Positions 16,789 through 25,723 of a stretch of DNA of 64,000 bases are shown here, in pieces. Made by a program: the position numbers and the translations under genes. Position 1 is the stretch's first letter. Each line of letters opens with the position of its first letter. The DNA is taken from NCBI GenBank assembly GCA_913055685.1, contig CAJXKC010000001.1, positions 1 to 64,000 on the forward strand. The letters run 5' to 3'. The notes below the pieces were generated by a model that made no database searches, was not told the origin of the DNA, and saw only the letters and a program-made list of their open reading frames with translations. The DNA is from an uncultured Flavobacteriales bacterium. Its GTDB lineage: Bacteria; Bacteroidota; Bacteroidia; Flavobacteriales; Schleiferiaceae.

Positions 16789-17426
16789 TTCTTCCGAATA
16801 CACATTAATCCATCGCGTAGGGGCAAGAGTAAATTCTCGACCCGCTCATCTTCTTGCACGAAGGTATTGAATTCCAAGAGGGCTTTAGTGCTTTCGTCAT
16901 TGGGGTCCAATTCTTCCAAAACCTTGCCACTCCACAGTACATTATCGGCTAAGATTAGGGCTCCGCCTGGCAAGCCGTCAATAAGCTTTTTGTAGTAATC
17001 CAGGTATCGGGGTTTATCGGCATCAATAAAGACCAGATCCCAGGGTTTTTGCAAATGATCTAAAGTTTCCAGTGCATCACCAATATGCATGTGAATTTGC
17101 CCGGCGTAGGGCGAACGATCAAAAAAACTGCGACTAAAAGTCTCCAGTTCATCGTTGATCTCGAGGGTATGCAATTCGCCATCCCCCGCCAAACCTTCGG
17201 CCAAGCAAAGGGCCGAATAACCGGTATAGGTGCCAATCTCTAAAATGTACTGGGGCCGGATAAGTTTCGAAATCATGGCCAGGTATCGGCCTTGTATGGG
17301 GCCACTTAGCATGCGCGGCTGCAAGACCTTTAAATGGGTTTCACGGTTTAATTGGGCCAATAATTCGGGCTCTGCATCATGATGCTGGGCCAGATAATCT
17401 TCGAGTTCCTCACTAATAAAATGCAT
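16785..17426 (-). CDS. O-methyltransferase (catechol/caffeoyl-CoA type)
   Basis: 213 residues from the ATG at 17426; a GTG two codons earlier is possible. Class I SAM methyltransferase of the Methyltransf_3 family: EIGTYTGYSAL around 66-76 is the glycine-rich SAM loop, LHTLEIN near 93 the motif II acid, and LVFIDADKPRYLDYY near 139-153 carries the metal-binding aspartates and lysine. ILADNVLWSG near 164 is the conserved D-N motif. Transfers a methyl to a hydroxyl on a small acceptor, magnesium-dependent. TACTTTTG (minus strand, 17432-17439) lies only 5 bases upstream of the ATG, so the mRNA may be nearly leaderless. Confidence 0.87.
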   Translation of the reverse strand: MHFISEELEDYLAQHHDAEPELLAQLNRETHLKVLQPRMLSGPIQGRYLAMISKLIRPQYILEIGTYTGYSALCLAEGLAGDGELHTLEINDELETFSRSFFDRSPYAGQIHMHIGDALETLDHLQKPWDLVFIDADKPRYLDYYKKLIDGLPGGALILADNVLWSGKVLEELDPNDESTKALLEFNTFVQEDERVENLLLPLRDGLMCIRKK

Positions 17427-17473
17427 AAGCACAAAAGTAGGGAATAAGCAAGGCGAATGTTTAATTTAGCCCC

Positions 17474-18706
17474 ATGATCAAGATTCGTCCTTTTAAAGCT
17501 ATTCGTCCCCCGCGCGACAAGGCCTATTTGGTGGCCACTCGTTCTTATATGACCTATACCGAGGCCGAAATGGACGATAAGCTCAAGAACAATCCCTACA
17601 CCTTCATGCATGTAATCGACCCTAAAGAAGGGCGCGATTTACCCTATGGTAGCGCGAAGTACGATTTGGTAAAAAAGACCTTTAAGCAATGGTGTGAGGA
17701 AGAAATCTTCCATCAAGATCAGCAAGCGGCTTTTTACCTTTACTCCCAACTTAAAGACGGTAATGAGTACATTGGTATTATTGCCGCGGTAAGCGTAGAG
17801 GACTATGTAGAAGGGCGTATCAAAAAGCATGAAAACACCCTTAGTGCGCGCGAAGAGATGTTCACCAATTACCTCGAGCACACCGGCTTTAATGCCGAAC
17901 CAGTACTCTTGATCTATCACGACGATTTTCAATTAAATAAGCTCTACGCTCGATACATTGAAAGTCGAGCGGAGTACGAATTCACGAGCACCGATAAGGT
18001 CTTTCATCAACTCTGGCCCATCCACAATGCTGAAGATGTTGCCCTCATCCAGGCGGCCTTCGAAAAGCAAGAAGCGCTCTATATTGCCGATGGTCACCAT
18101 CGCAGTGCCAGCTCGGCCTTATTGGCGGAACGCGCCAAAGAACAAGGGCGTAGCGGCGATCTGCACCAATACTTCATGGCCTTCCTAATTGGCGAGGAGC
18201 AAATGAAGATTTACGATTACAATCGCTTAGTAAAAAACGACAGTGGCAAGAGTAAGGAGCAGATTTTAGAGGAATTACATCAGAGTTTCCAAATAGAACC
18301 CAAGTATCAAGAAACTTTCCACCCCCAAAAGCTCCACGAAATGGGGATGTATATGGAGGGTGAGTGGTTTAAGCTGAGTCCTAAAATGGGGAGCTTCGAC
18401 CCGAGTGATGCGGTAGCCCACCTCGATGCTGAAATCTTAAGTCGTAATATCCTTGACCCGGTCTTTCACATCAAGGATTTGAAATCCGACAACCGTGTAG
18501 GCTTTGTACCGGGCACTCACGGCCTGGAAGAACTCGAGCAAATTGTGAATAAGGGTAAGTACGATATCGCCTTTAGCCTACACCCCGTAAGCATCGAACA
18601 GATAAAAGCGGTAAGTGATGAGGGTAAAATTATGCCTCCGAAAAGCACCTATATCGAACCCAAGCTGCGCAGTGGCCTAGTGATCTACAAGATTCTGGAA
18701 GACTAG
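17474..18706 (+). CDS. DUF1015 family protein
   Basis: 410 residues, cytoplasmic. It matches DUF1015 throughout: KIRPFKAIRPPRDKA at the N-terminus, the central IADGHHRSASSALLAER motif (about 196-212) with its histidine pair, and the C-terminal FVPGTHGLEELEQIVNKGKYDIAFSLHPVSIEQIKAVSD segment. The function is unestablished; in other genomes these proteins are often found near serine biosynthesis genes, but not here. Its stop overlaps the convergent HupE-like stop by 4 bases (CTAG, both strands reading TAG). Confidence 0.85.
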   Translation: MIKIRPFKAIRPPRDKAYLVATRSYMTYTEAEMDDKLKNNPYTFMHVIDPKEGRDLPYGSAKYDLVKKTFKQWCEEEIFHQDQQAAFYLYSQLKDGNEYIGIIAAVSVEDYVEGRIKKHENTLSAREEMFTNYLEHTGFNAEPVLLIYHDDFQLNKLYARYIESRAEYEFTSTDKVFHQLWPIHNAEDVALIQAAFEKQEALYIADGHHRSASSALLAERAKEQGRSGDLHQYFMAFLIGEEQMKIYDYNRLVKNDSGKSKEQILEELHQSFQIEPKYQETFHPQKLHEMGMYMEGEWFKLSPKMGSFDPSDAVAHLDAEILSRNILDPVFHIKDLKSDNRVGFVPGTHGLEELEQIVNKGKYDIAFSLHPVSIEQIKAVSDEGKIMPPKSTYIEPKLRSGLVIYKILED

Positions 18707-19278
18707 AAAGGCCAGGTTTCCAGGCACATAATCAGCGCCAAACCAAAGGCAGCTCCCGAAACAAAGAGGTTCCAATCGCGAATCTTGCGATTAAAGATCA
18801 AGGTGTAAATCCCCATAATCACCAGCATGATTAGCACCACTAATAATTGAGCCAACTCAACCCCCAAATTAAAGGGTAAAAGGGCCTGCCAATAATTACC
18901 GTCGCCCATAACCAACATGCCATAATAATTAGAAAAGCCCAAACCGTGTATCAATCCGAATACTCCGGCTATCCAGTATTTCGACTTAGAATTAACATTC
19001 TGTCCGGCCTTGGTCATATTAAACAAGGCGGTGAGCACAATGGTAAGAGGAATTAAAAACTCAATCAGGCTCTTGTCGATTTTTACCATATCAAAGGCCC
19101 CCAGACTAAGGGTGAGGGAATGCCCAAGGGTAAAGCAGCTTACTGCAATCACCACCTTTAACCAATGCTTGGTTTGGTAAACCGCCATTAAAGCGACAAT
19201 AAAAAGGATGTGATCCAAAGCATCTAGACTCAGAATGTGTTCGTAACCTAAACGCAGGTAATTGCTAAATCCCGACAT
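18703..19278 (-). CDS. HupE/UreJ-type membrane protein
   Basis: 191 residues with about six transmembrane helices. The first segment, GYEHILSLDALDHILFIVAL, carries the family's two histidines (H14 and H23). TLGHSLTLSLG (52-62) and GLIHGLGFSN (113-122) hold the other conserved histidines and glycines. HupE/UreJ proteins are associated with nickel/metal transport; the metal here is unknown and the divergent Bacteroidota branch may do something else. It lies 1 base after the DUF6702 gene on the same strand, a pairing common in this phylum. Confidence 0.82.
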   Translation of the reverse strand: MSGFSNYLRLGYEHILSLDALDHILFIVALMAVYQTKHWLKVVIAVSCFTLGHSLTLSLGAFDMVKIDKSLIEFLIPLTIVLTALFNMTKAGQNVNSKSKYWIAGVFGLIHGLGFSNYYGMLVMGDGNYWQALLPFNLGVELAQLLVVLIMLVIMGIYTLIFNRKIRDWNLFVSGAAFGLALIMCLETWPF

Positions 19279-19279
19279 T

Positions 19280-19759
19280 TTAAAATTCTAAAATCGTTTC
19301 CCCTTCTCCCGGGCTCAGAAATGCCGAACGCAGTTCTTCCCCCACTTTAACATTGACAATGTTACTCTGATCCTCAAAACTATCGAAAAATATTTGATTC
19401 CGAACCAACAGCTCCTTAGGCGGCTCTACACAAGGGAATTCTAGGTACAAATAGCTTAGCTCATATTCTACCTCCAAGCCGATATAGCGCATGGGCAGCT
19501 CCATTCCATCCGCCTCAAAGGCCAATACTTCGCGCAGATATTCCGCAATTAATTCGGGGGCTTTTTCGTGCTCGGTAGGCGTTCCTAAATCTAAATCCAA
19601 TCCCGATTGCTCCTCAAGACGATCCTCTAGATCTTCGGTAAAGACCCGCAAGGTCATCTGTAAACTCTGCTGTTTATAGTCAACCTGGGCGATGCTCACG
19701 TGGAAATCGTGCCGAGGCATAAAGATTGTCAATAAGAGAAGGCTCCAAATCGATGGCAT
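19280..19759 (-). CDS. DUF6702 family protein, exported
   Basis: 159 residues. An N-terminal hydrophobic stretch (MPSIWSLLLLTIFM) acts as a signal peptide, followed by HDFHVSIAQVDYKQQSLQMT, the family hallmark with paired histidines. The remainder is a small beta-sandwich-like domain. The rarely broken association with a HupE-type membrane protein just downstream suggests a periplasmic accessory for that transporter; this is inference. The gene is divergent from the pirin gene. Confidence 0.72.
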   Translation of the reverse strand: MPSIWSLLLLTIFMPRHDFHVSIAQVDYKQQSLQMTLRVFTEDLEDRLEEQSGLDLDLGTPTEHEKAPELIAEYLREVLAFEADGMELPMRYIGLEVEYELSYLYLEFPCVEPPKELLVRNQIFFDSFEDQSNIVNVKVGEELRSAFLSPGEGETILEF

Positions 19760-19812
19760 ATTCGTCTTGCTTTTGCTTTTGCTAATGTACCTTTAAAAGC
19801 AAAATTTGTTCG

Positions 19813-20694
19813 ATGTCCAATCAAGATTTAATCATCCCCGAACGCAGTCGCGATATTGGCGACTTCCTGGTAGGCCGTCTCTTACCCTTCCGCAAAAAGC
19901 GCATGGTAGGCCCCTTTATCTTTATTGATCATATGGGTCCGGTTGACCTAAAAGCGGGGCATTATATGGATGTCGACCAACATCCGCATATCGGCCTGGC
20001 CACCCTTACTTTTCTTTTGGAAGGGGAAATAGAACATCAGGATTCCTTGGGTACACGTCAAGTAATTCGACCCGGCTCGGTAAATTGGATGGTAGCGGGT
20101 TCGGGTGTAGCCCATACCGAGCGCACGCCTGCCTATATTAGGGATAAGCAGGAAAGTTACCGCATGCATGGCTACCAGATTTGGGTGGCTTTACCCAAAG
20201 ACCTGGAAGACAGCGAGCCTTCTTTCCATCACTTTGATGCCCAAGACTTACCAAGCTTTACTTTAGGGGAAAATAAAATGACCCTAGTTGCCGGCGAGGC
20301 ATTTGGACGCCAGTCTCCGGTGCCGGTTCACTCACCCTTATTTATGGTCGAACTCAAAGCAGAAGCAGATAATGAAATTGACCTTAGCGGACAAATGAAG
20401 GGCGAAATTGGCATTTGCGTAGTAGAGGGTGCGGTCTATGCCTGTGATCAAAAAGTGGAAGCCGGCAATCTACTGGTAGCCAAGGAAGAAGATGTCTGCA
20501 AACTGGGGATTGAAAAAGGATCCCACCTATTATTCTTTGGGGGTGAAGCCTTTCCTGAAGGCCGACACATCTATTGGAACTTTGTTTCCAGCGATGCCGA
20601 GAAAATTGAAGCCGCCAAAGAAAAGTGGAAAAATTGGGACTGGCCCAAAGTTGAGGGCGACGATAGCTATGTCCCTTTGCCGGGAACTAAATAA
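19813..20694 (+). CDS. Pirin family bicupin protein
   Basis: 293 residues, two cupin domains. The N-terminal metal ligands are H57 and H59 (DQHPHIGL), H101 and E103 (GVAHTERTP), essentially the H56/H58/H101/E103 set of human pirin, so an iron-binding, functional site is expected. Bacterial pirins act as quercetin 2,3-dioxygenases in vitro or as redox-related regulators; which applies is not visible. Monocistronic. TACCTTTA at 19788-19795 with CTTG 18 bases upstream is an acceptable promoter, and an AAAATTTG stretch leads to the ATG. Confidence 0.88.
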   Translation: MSNQDLIIPERSRDIGDFLVGRLLPFRKKRMVGPFIFIDHMGPVDLKAGHYMDVDQHPHIGLATLTFLLEGEIEHQDSLGTRQVIRPGSVNWMVAGSGVAHTERTPAYIRDKQESYRMHGYQIWVALPKDLEDSEPSFHHFDAQDLPSFTLGENKMTLVAGEAFGRQSPVPVHSPLFMVELKAEADNEIDLSGQMKGEIGICVVEGAVYACDQKVEAGNLLVAKEEDVCKLGIEKGSHLLFFGGEAFPEGRHIYWNFVSSDAEKIEAAKEKWKNWDWPKVEGDDSYVPLPGTK

Positions 20695-20775
20695 AATTGA
20701 CCCTTACATAATTAGCCCGGGCCTACAATACAATAAATTACCGCCTTTTGTCGCTAGTATAGAAATACTCCCACT

Positions 20776-21435
20776 ATGCGACTATCAATTTTCCTTAGCT
20801 TACTGCTCTTTGGCAGTCAGCTTGCCGCCCAATACCACAGTTTTGGCTTTGGCGCAGGCAGCTCCGCCTTCCGCGGCGAGACCACCAAAAATCAAAGCAT
20901 TTTCGAAGAAGCCGGCCTCAACCTTTATGGCTACTATTCCTACTGGTTGGCCGATGACGAACGCTGGCAATTAGTGGCGCAAGCCCGCCTTGATTACATA
21001 AACGGACGCCGTGAAGGTCAAGCCAGTGATGCCGATTATTCCTACCGGGCTAACTCCTTCCTTTTAAGCCCCTTGGCGGGGATTCGCTTTTATGCTGACC
21101 GCGATATTATGGAATATGTGCCCGAAAAATGGCAAGGCGGTTTATTCCTTGGGCTCTATGCCGGAGCGGCGGTAGCCTACAGTGACTACAGCATCCCACA
21201 AGTCATCGACCCGGCTAGCCCGCACTTTAAAACTAGTCCGACCATCACCTTTAACAGCATGTTCGAAGTCGGTTACCGGATGTTTTGGAATCAGTTTTGG
21301 GCCTACGAAATATCGCTGGGCTTACAACATGGATTCAACGATCGTTGGGATGGTTTTAAAGGCAATACCACTACCAATGATTTTGTGACGCATATTTCGG
21401 TCGGGGCCACCTATTCCTTTTACGCCTTCCGCTAA
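20776..21435 (+). CDS. Outer-membrane beta-barrel protein
   Basis: 219 residues with signal peptide MRLSIFLSLLLFGSQLAA (cleavage before QYHSF). The body is amphipathic strand sequence resembling the Bacteroidota THC0290_0291-like outer-membrane family: GFGAGSSAFRGE near the start, SYRANSFLLSPLAGIRFYADR in the middle, and HISVGATYSFYAF at the end, where an aromatic residue precedes the final Arg. No enzyme motif. The stop overlaps the LysE-type exporter stop (CTAA), so there is no room for a terminator. Confidence 0.65.
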   Translation: MRLSIFLSLLLFGSQLAAQYHSFGFGAGSSAFRGETTKNQSIFEEAGLNLYGYYSYWLADDERWQLVAQARLDYINGRREGQASDADYSYRANSFLLSPLAGIRFYADRDIMEYVPEKWQGGLFLGLYAGAAVAYSDYSIPQVIDPASPHFKTSPTITFNSMFEVGYRMFWNQFWAYEISLGLQHGFNDRWDGFKGNTTTNDFVTHISVGATYSFYAFR

Positions 21436-22073
21436 TTAAGCCAAGCAGAACTAAAGAGGCCTATGGCCAATAAAAGCAGAATCGTAATTTGAAACCAGCG
21501 ACTAAAAGTTTGAAAGGCTGGGCTGTTTAAATACGCCGCTAATCGTCCCGCTAAAAAGGCAATGGTTGAAAAGATGAGAAAGGCTTGTAGCATGAAACTT
21601 AAGCCCATACTAAACATCTGAGCAAAAGCCGACCAGTCTGCTTGCTGATCGACAAACTGCGGCAAAAGAGCCAGGAAAAAGACCGTGACCTTAGGGTTAA
21701 GGACATTCATGAGAAAGCCCTTACGATAACTGCGCCAGAAACTGGGCTGCGGACCAAGACTCTTACTACCCTCAATGGTAATTTCCTTGGCTTTTTCGCG
21801 ATAGGTGCCATAGGCGATGTAAAGAAGATAGAGTCCACCGATGATCATAAGTCCGTTAAAAGCCCAAGCTCTTGCCTGCAAGAGAAGCGCCAAGCCACTG
21901 GCCGCCAAACTAGTATGCACCAGCACCCCCGAAGCCAAACCCGCGGAGAGACTAACTCCCCTTTTGCTGCCTCTTAATATAGATTCACTGAGCACAAAAA
22001 GATTATCTGGCCCCGGCATGAGGGTCAGACCAATTGCGGCAATGAGGAAGGTTAAATAGAGTTCGCTGTTCAC
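21432..22073 (-). CDS. LysE/RhtB-family amino acid exporter
   Basis: 213 residues with six predicted transmembrane helices. The family start LTLMPGPDNLFVLSESI (16-32) contains the conserved P-G-P-D/N motif, and SLSAGLASGVLVH (42-54) is typical of LysE/RhtB. Predicted inner-membrane proton-driven efflux of amino acids such as homoserine, threonine or leucine; specificity cannot be read from sequence. Monocistronic and divergent from the UpxY-like gene. Confidence 0.87.
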   Translation of the reverse strand: MNSELYLTFLIAAIGLTLMPGPDNLFVLSESILRGSKRGVSLSAGLASGVLVHTSLAASGLALLLQARAWAFNGLMIIGGLYLLYIAYGTYREKAKEITIEGSKSLGPQPSFWRSYRKGFLMNVLNPKVTVFFLALLPQFVDQQADWSAFAQMFSMGLSFMLQAFLIFSTIAFLAGRLAAYLNSPAFQTFSRWFQITILLLLAIGLFSSAWLN

Positions 22074-22139
22074 AAATTGAAATTGGCCCTTAAATTAATC
22101 ACACTTGCAAAATAGAGCCACATAAAGCACCTTTGTTTT

Positions 22140-22646
22140 ATGCAAAATACCGCTGAGAAATACTGGTTTGCCCTCTACACCAAGCCCCGTGCGGAAAAAA
22201 AACTAGCCGAACGCCTGCTAGCCAAAGGCTTTGAAGTTTATGCCCCTACCCAAACCCTGCATAAGCAGTGGAGCGACCGCATAAAAAAGGTGGAAGAACC
22301 TTTTTTTAAGAGCTATGTCTTTGTGCGCTTTAGCGAAGAGGAAAAGCTCAGCGTTTTACAGACCCAAGGGGCGGTAGCCCTAGTAACTTGGTTGGGAAAG
22401 CCGGCTAAAATCCGCGACTCCGAAATTGAGGCCATCCGCGACTTTTTAGCCCGCTATGAAGGGGTGAAAATTGAAAACATCGACATTAAACCGGGTCAGG
22501 CGGTGCGCATTAAGCATGGCTCGCTTGAGGACCAGTTTGGCACCGTCCTGCGCCAAACGAAAAATAAAGTTACCTTAGAAATTGAGCAATTGGGTATGCG
22601 GCTTTTGGCCGAAGTTCCTAAGAGCCAAATTGAAATTGAATCATGA
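22140..22646 (+). CDS. UpxY-type NusG paralogue (transcription antitermination factor)
   Basis: 168 residues. An NGN domain (about 6-105) contains WFALYTKPRAEKKLAERLLAKG, and a C-terminal KOW domain covers IKPGQAVRIKHGSLEDQFGTVLR (about 120-142). It matches the UpxY/RfaH-like group, which binds RNA polymerase and promotes elongation through long leader regions. In Bacteroides such genes begin capsule loci; no polysaccharide gene is nearby here, so its targets must be elsewhere or it acts generally. It shares an ATGA junction with the following thioredoxin-like gene. CACCTTTG with CTTG 20 bases upstream sits 4 bases before the ATG. Confidence 0.87.
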   Translation: MQNTAEKYWFALYTKPRAEKKLAERLLAKGFEVYAPTQTLHKQWSDRIKKVEEPFFKSYVFVRFSEEEKLSVLQTQGAVALVTWLGKPAKIRDSEIEAIRDFLARYEGVKIENIDIKPGQAVRIKHGSLEDQFGTVLRQTKNKVTLEIEQLGMRLLAEVPKSQIEIES

Positions 22647-23188
22647 AAATAGCTGCTACTCTACTCATTATCCTTTCCGCCTTTAGTTTAGAACTGCAAG
22701 CCCAGGAAAAAATAAACTGGATTAGCATTGAAGAGTTGGAAGCGGCTCAGGCGAAAGAACCACGCAAGGTCTTTATCGACATGTACACCAATTGGTGTTC
22801 TTGGTGTCATAAAATGGACAAAGCCACCTTTCAACACCCCGGCATCGTAAAGTACATCAACGAAAACTACTATGCCGTGCGCTTTAATGCGGAAAGAAAA
22901 GATACCGTGGTTTACCGCGGACAAGCCTATAGCTTTATCAAAAATGGTCGTCGCGGCTACCATCAACTGGCAGCGATTTTAATGAATGGCCGCCTTTCTT
23001 ATCCTACCATCGTTTACCTCGATGAGGAATTACAAATGATTCAGCCGGTACCCGGCTATATGGGACCCCAGGATTTTGAGCGCACCATCACCTACCTCGC
23101 AGGGGACTTCTATAAAAGTGAAGCTTTCGAAGATTACAAAAAGCGTTACACAATCGTTCATACAGCGAAAGAAAAGGAAGCGAATTAA
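22643..23188 (+). CDS. Exported thioredoxin-fold protein (DUF255-like)
   Basis: 181 residues, with signal peptide MKIAATLLIILSAFSLELQAQ (about 21). A thioredoxin-like domain follows, with the redox pair C52-S-W-C55 in NWCSWCHKMD at 50-59. The WCxWC-H-x-M arrangement is that of the DUF255/SoxW-like soluble group that reduces or disulfide-exchanges periplasmic proteins. The predicted location is periplasmic. YPTIVYLDE near 118-126 supplies the cis-proline loop. It is translationally coupled to the UpxY gene, which is not an obvious functional partner. Confidence 0.83.
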   Translation: MKIAATLLIILSAFSLELQAQEKINWISIEELEAAQAKEPRKVFIDMYTNWCSWCHKMDKATFQHPGIVKYINENYYAVRFNAERKDTVVYRGQAYSFIKNGRRGYHQLAAILMNGRLSYPTIVYLDEELQMIQPVPGYMGPQDFERTITYLAGDFYKSEAFEDYKKRYTIVHTAKEKEAN

Positions 23189-23234
23189 TTCTGCTTTTGA
23201 ATTTAGAATCTTAAGGCTAAACGAGCATTTCCAT

Positions 23235-23242
23235 TAACTTTG
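23235..23242 (+). promoter_or_regulatory. -7 box TAACTTTG of pheT
   Basis: Exact match to TAnnTTTG, 19 bases before the pheT ATG; the -33 region at the normal spacing is not TTTG-like. Confidence 0.5.
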
Positions 23243-23261
23243 CCGCTTTCAAATTATCGGC

Positions 23262-25688
23262 ATGAAAATCTCCTATAACTGGCTTAAGCAGTATTTAGAT
23301 ATTGACCTTCCCGCAGATCGGGTTTCCGAAATTTTAACCGACACCGGCTTAGAAGTAGAGGGCCTCGAAATGGTAGACACCATTAAGGGCGGTTTACGCG
23401 GAGTGCTTATCGGTGAAGTTTTAGACACTAAGCCACACCCAAATGCCGATCGTTTAAAGCTTTGCACTGTAAATATTGGCGCCGAAGCACCGGTGCAAAT
23501 TGTTTGTGGTGCTAAAAATGTGGCCGCCAATCAGAAAGTACCGGTGGCTACCGTTGGTGCCGAACTTTATACCGAAGAAGGGTCTTTCACCATCAAAAAG
23601 AGCAAATTGCGCGGCGAAGTTTCGGAGGGCATGATTTGCGCCGAAGACGAATTGGGCCTTGGTGATGATCACGATGGCATTATGGTGCTCGACCCGCAAG
23701 CCGAAGTGGGTTCACCCGCCGCCGATTATTTCAATATCGAATCCGATTACTTAATCGAAATTGGCCTAACCCCCAACCGCACCGATGCCATGTCGCATTA
23801 TGGAGTGGCCCGCGACCTTAGAGCAGCCCTACTGCGCTTTGGAGAAGACAACATTGACTTACACTTACCTTCTACCGCCAACTTTGTAGTTAAAAGCAAG
23901 GATCTTCCGGTAGATGTAGATATTCAGTGCCCCGATTCTTGCTACCGCTACATGGGCGTAAGCCTGAAAGGCGTAAAAGTGGGGGCCTCGCCAGAGTGGA
24001 TCCAGAACCGCTTGCGAAGCATTGGCTTAAAGCCTATAAACCTAGCGGTAGACGTAACCAATTTCGTATTACACGAATGTGGACATCCCCTGCACGCCTT
24101 TGATGCCGATAAAATCAAGGATCATAAAATTATAATCCGTAAAGCTCAAGAAGGGGAGGCTTTCACCACTCTAGATGAAACTGAGCTTAAACTGAGCGCA
24201 GAAGACATGGTTATTGCCGATTCCGAAAAAGCCTTGGTCTTAGCTGGGGTTTACGGTGGTTTAAACTCGGGAGTTAGCGAAGAAAGCCAAAACATTTTCT
24301 TAGAAGCCGCTTATTTCAATCCGGTTAGCATCCGCAAGAGCGCCAAGCGTCATGCCCTTAATACCGACTCCTCCTTCCGTTACGAAAGAGGCGTCGATCC
24401 GGAGATGACCGAATACGCCTTAAAGCGCGCCGCTAGCCTTATCCTTGAATATGGTGGTGGAGAAATCGCCATGGATATTCGCGATGAACATCCGGTAAAA
24501 CTGGAGCCATTCCAGGTGAGCCTAGATTTAGACTATATGGATACCCTTATTGGTGAATCCATCCCCATGGAAATGGTACGTACCATTTTAGCAGGCCTCG
24601 ATATTCGTATCATGGCCGAGGTTAGTCGCACCCTACAATTGGAAATTCCTCAATACCGCCAAGATGTGCAGCGTCCGGCCGATGTTGTGGAAGAGGTATT
24701 ACGTATTTACGGTTTTAATGCCGTGCCTTACGAAGGCGCGATGCAGCTTTCGGTGGCTAAAATTGATCCACGTGACGACGCTCGACAAAGAGAGGCAATC
24801 AGCAGCCTGCTTAGTGGCATGGGCTTCCATGAAATGCTTAACAACTCCCTAACCAAAGCGAGCCATTACGAGAAATACGGCTTTAAGCCTGAAGCGAGTG
24901 TAGCGATGATTAATCCCCTTAGTCAGGATTTAGGCGTAATGCGTCAATCTATGCTCTTCGGCGGATTGGAAGTAATCGACTATAACCGTAAACGCCAGCG
25001 ACCCGACCTTAAGCTTTATGAGTTTGGCCGCACTTACCGCATGGAAGAAGACGGTTCTTACAAAGAAGCGGAACGTTTAGGTATTTGGATTAGTGGCCAG
25101 GAGCGCCCCGAAAACTGGAAGTTCCCAAACCAGGACTCCGATTTCTTTAGCCTTAAGAATGCCGTCCTAAATGTTTTAGACCGCCTCGGAATAAAAGGCT
25201 ATCAAGAAGAAGGCTTCCAGGACGAATTGTTTGGCGAAGGACTTCGCCTGGCCCGCGGGAAAAGCAGCTTAGTCGACTTAGGCTTGGTGCATCCTAAAGT
25301 TTTAAAGGACTTCGATATTAAGGCGCCGGTGTATTATGCCGACTTAAACTGGGATATGATCCGCAAGGCGGCCAAGAAGGTGCAGATTGTAATGGAGGAC
25401 TTGCCTAAATATCCTGAAGTACGACGCGATTTAGCCTTATTGGTAAACAAGGAAGTGACTTATAACGAGCTTGCCTTAAGTGCAGCCAAAGCGGGAGGCA
25501 AATTACTGCGAGCCATCAACCTATTTGATGTCTACGAAGGCAAGAATCTACCGGAAGGTAAGAAGTCTTATGCCCTAAGCTTTGTATTCCGCCACGACGA
25601 GAAAACCCTCAATGACAAGGCAGTAGAGCAGTTTATGGATAAGATTTTGAAAAGCCTCGAAAAGAACCACCAGGCCAGCTTGCGCTAG
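23262..25688 (+). CDS. pheT: Phenylalanyl-tRNA synthetase beta subunit
   Basis: 808 residues, the normal length. Forms the alpha2-beta2 enzyme that charges tRNA-Phe. The N-terminal segment MKISYNWLKQYLDIDL is the family start. An EMAP/tRNA-binding OB domain with GEVLDTKPHPNADRL (51-65) and VCGAKNV (81-87) follows. SSFRYERGVDP and EVLRIYGFN mark the B3/B4 and B5 domains, and the ferredoxin-fold anticodon-binding domain (about 715-808) with EDLPKYPEVRRDLALL ends the chain. pheS is not in this window, so the two subunits are unlinked here, as often in this phylum. Confidence 0.97.
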   Translation: MKISYNWLKQYLDIDLPADRVSEILTDTGLEVEGLEMVDTIKGGLRGVLIGEVLDTKPHPNADRLKLCTVNIGAEAPVQIVCGAKNVAANQKVPVATVGAELYTEEGSFTIKKSKLRGEVSEGMICAEDELGLGDDHDGIMVLDPQAEVGSPAADYFNIESDYLIEIGLTPNRTDAMSHYGVARDLRAALLRFGEDNIDLHLPSTANFVVKSKDLPVDVDIQCPDSCYRYMGVSLKGVKVGASPEWIQNRLRSIGLKPINLAVDVTNFVLHECGHPLHAFDADKIKDHKIIIRKAQEGEAFTTLDETELKLSAEDMVIADSEKALVLAGVYGGLNSGVSEESQNIFLEAAYFNPVSIRKSAKRHALNTDSSFRYERGVDPEMTEYALKRAASLILEYGGGEIAMDIRDEHPVKLEPFQVSLDLDYMDTLIGESIPMEMVRTILAGLDIRIMAEVSRTLQLEIPQYRQDVQRPADVVEEVLRIYGFNAVPYEGAMQLSVAKIDPRDDARQREAISSLLSGMGFHEMLNNSLTKASHYEKYGFKPEASVAMINPLSQDLGVMRQSMLFGGLEVIDYNRKRQRPDLKLYEFGRTYRMEEDGSYKEAERLGIWISGQERPENWKFPNQDSDFFSLKNAVLNVLDRLGIKGYQEEGFQDELFGEGLRLARGKSSLVDLGLVHPKVLKDFDIKAPVYYADLNWDMIRKAAKKVQIVMEDLPKYPEVRRDLALLVNKEVTYNELALSAAKAGGKLLRAINLFDVYEGKNLPEGKKSYALSFVFRHDEKTLNDKAVEQFMDKILKSLEKNHQASLR

Positions 25689-25723
25689 TGAACATTTTTG
25701 GGGCATCACGCTTTGTATAGCTT

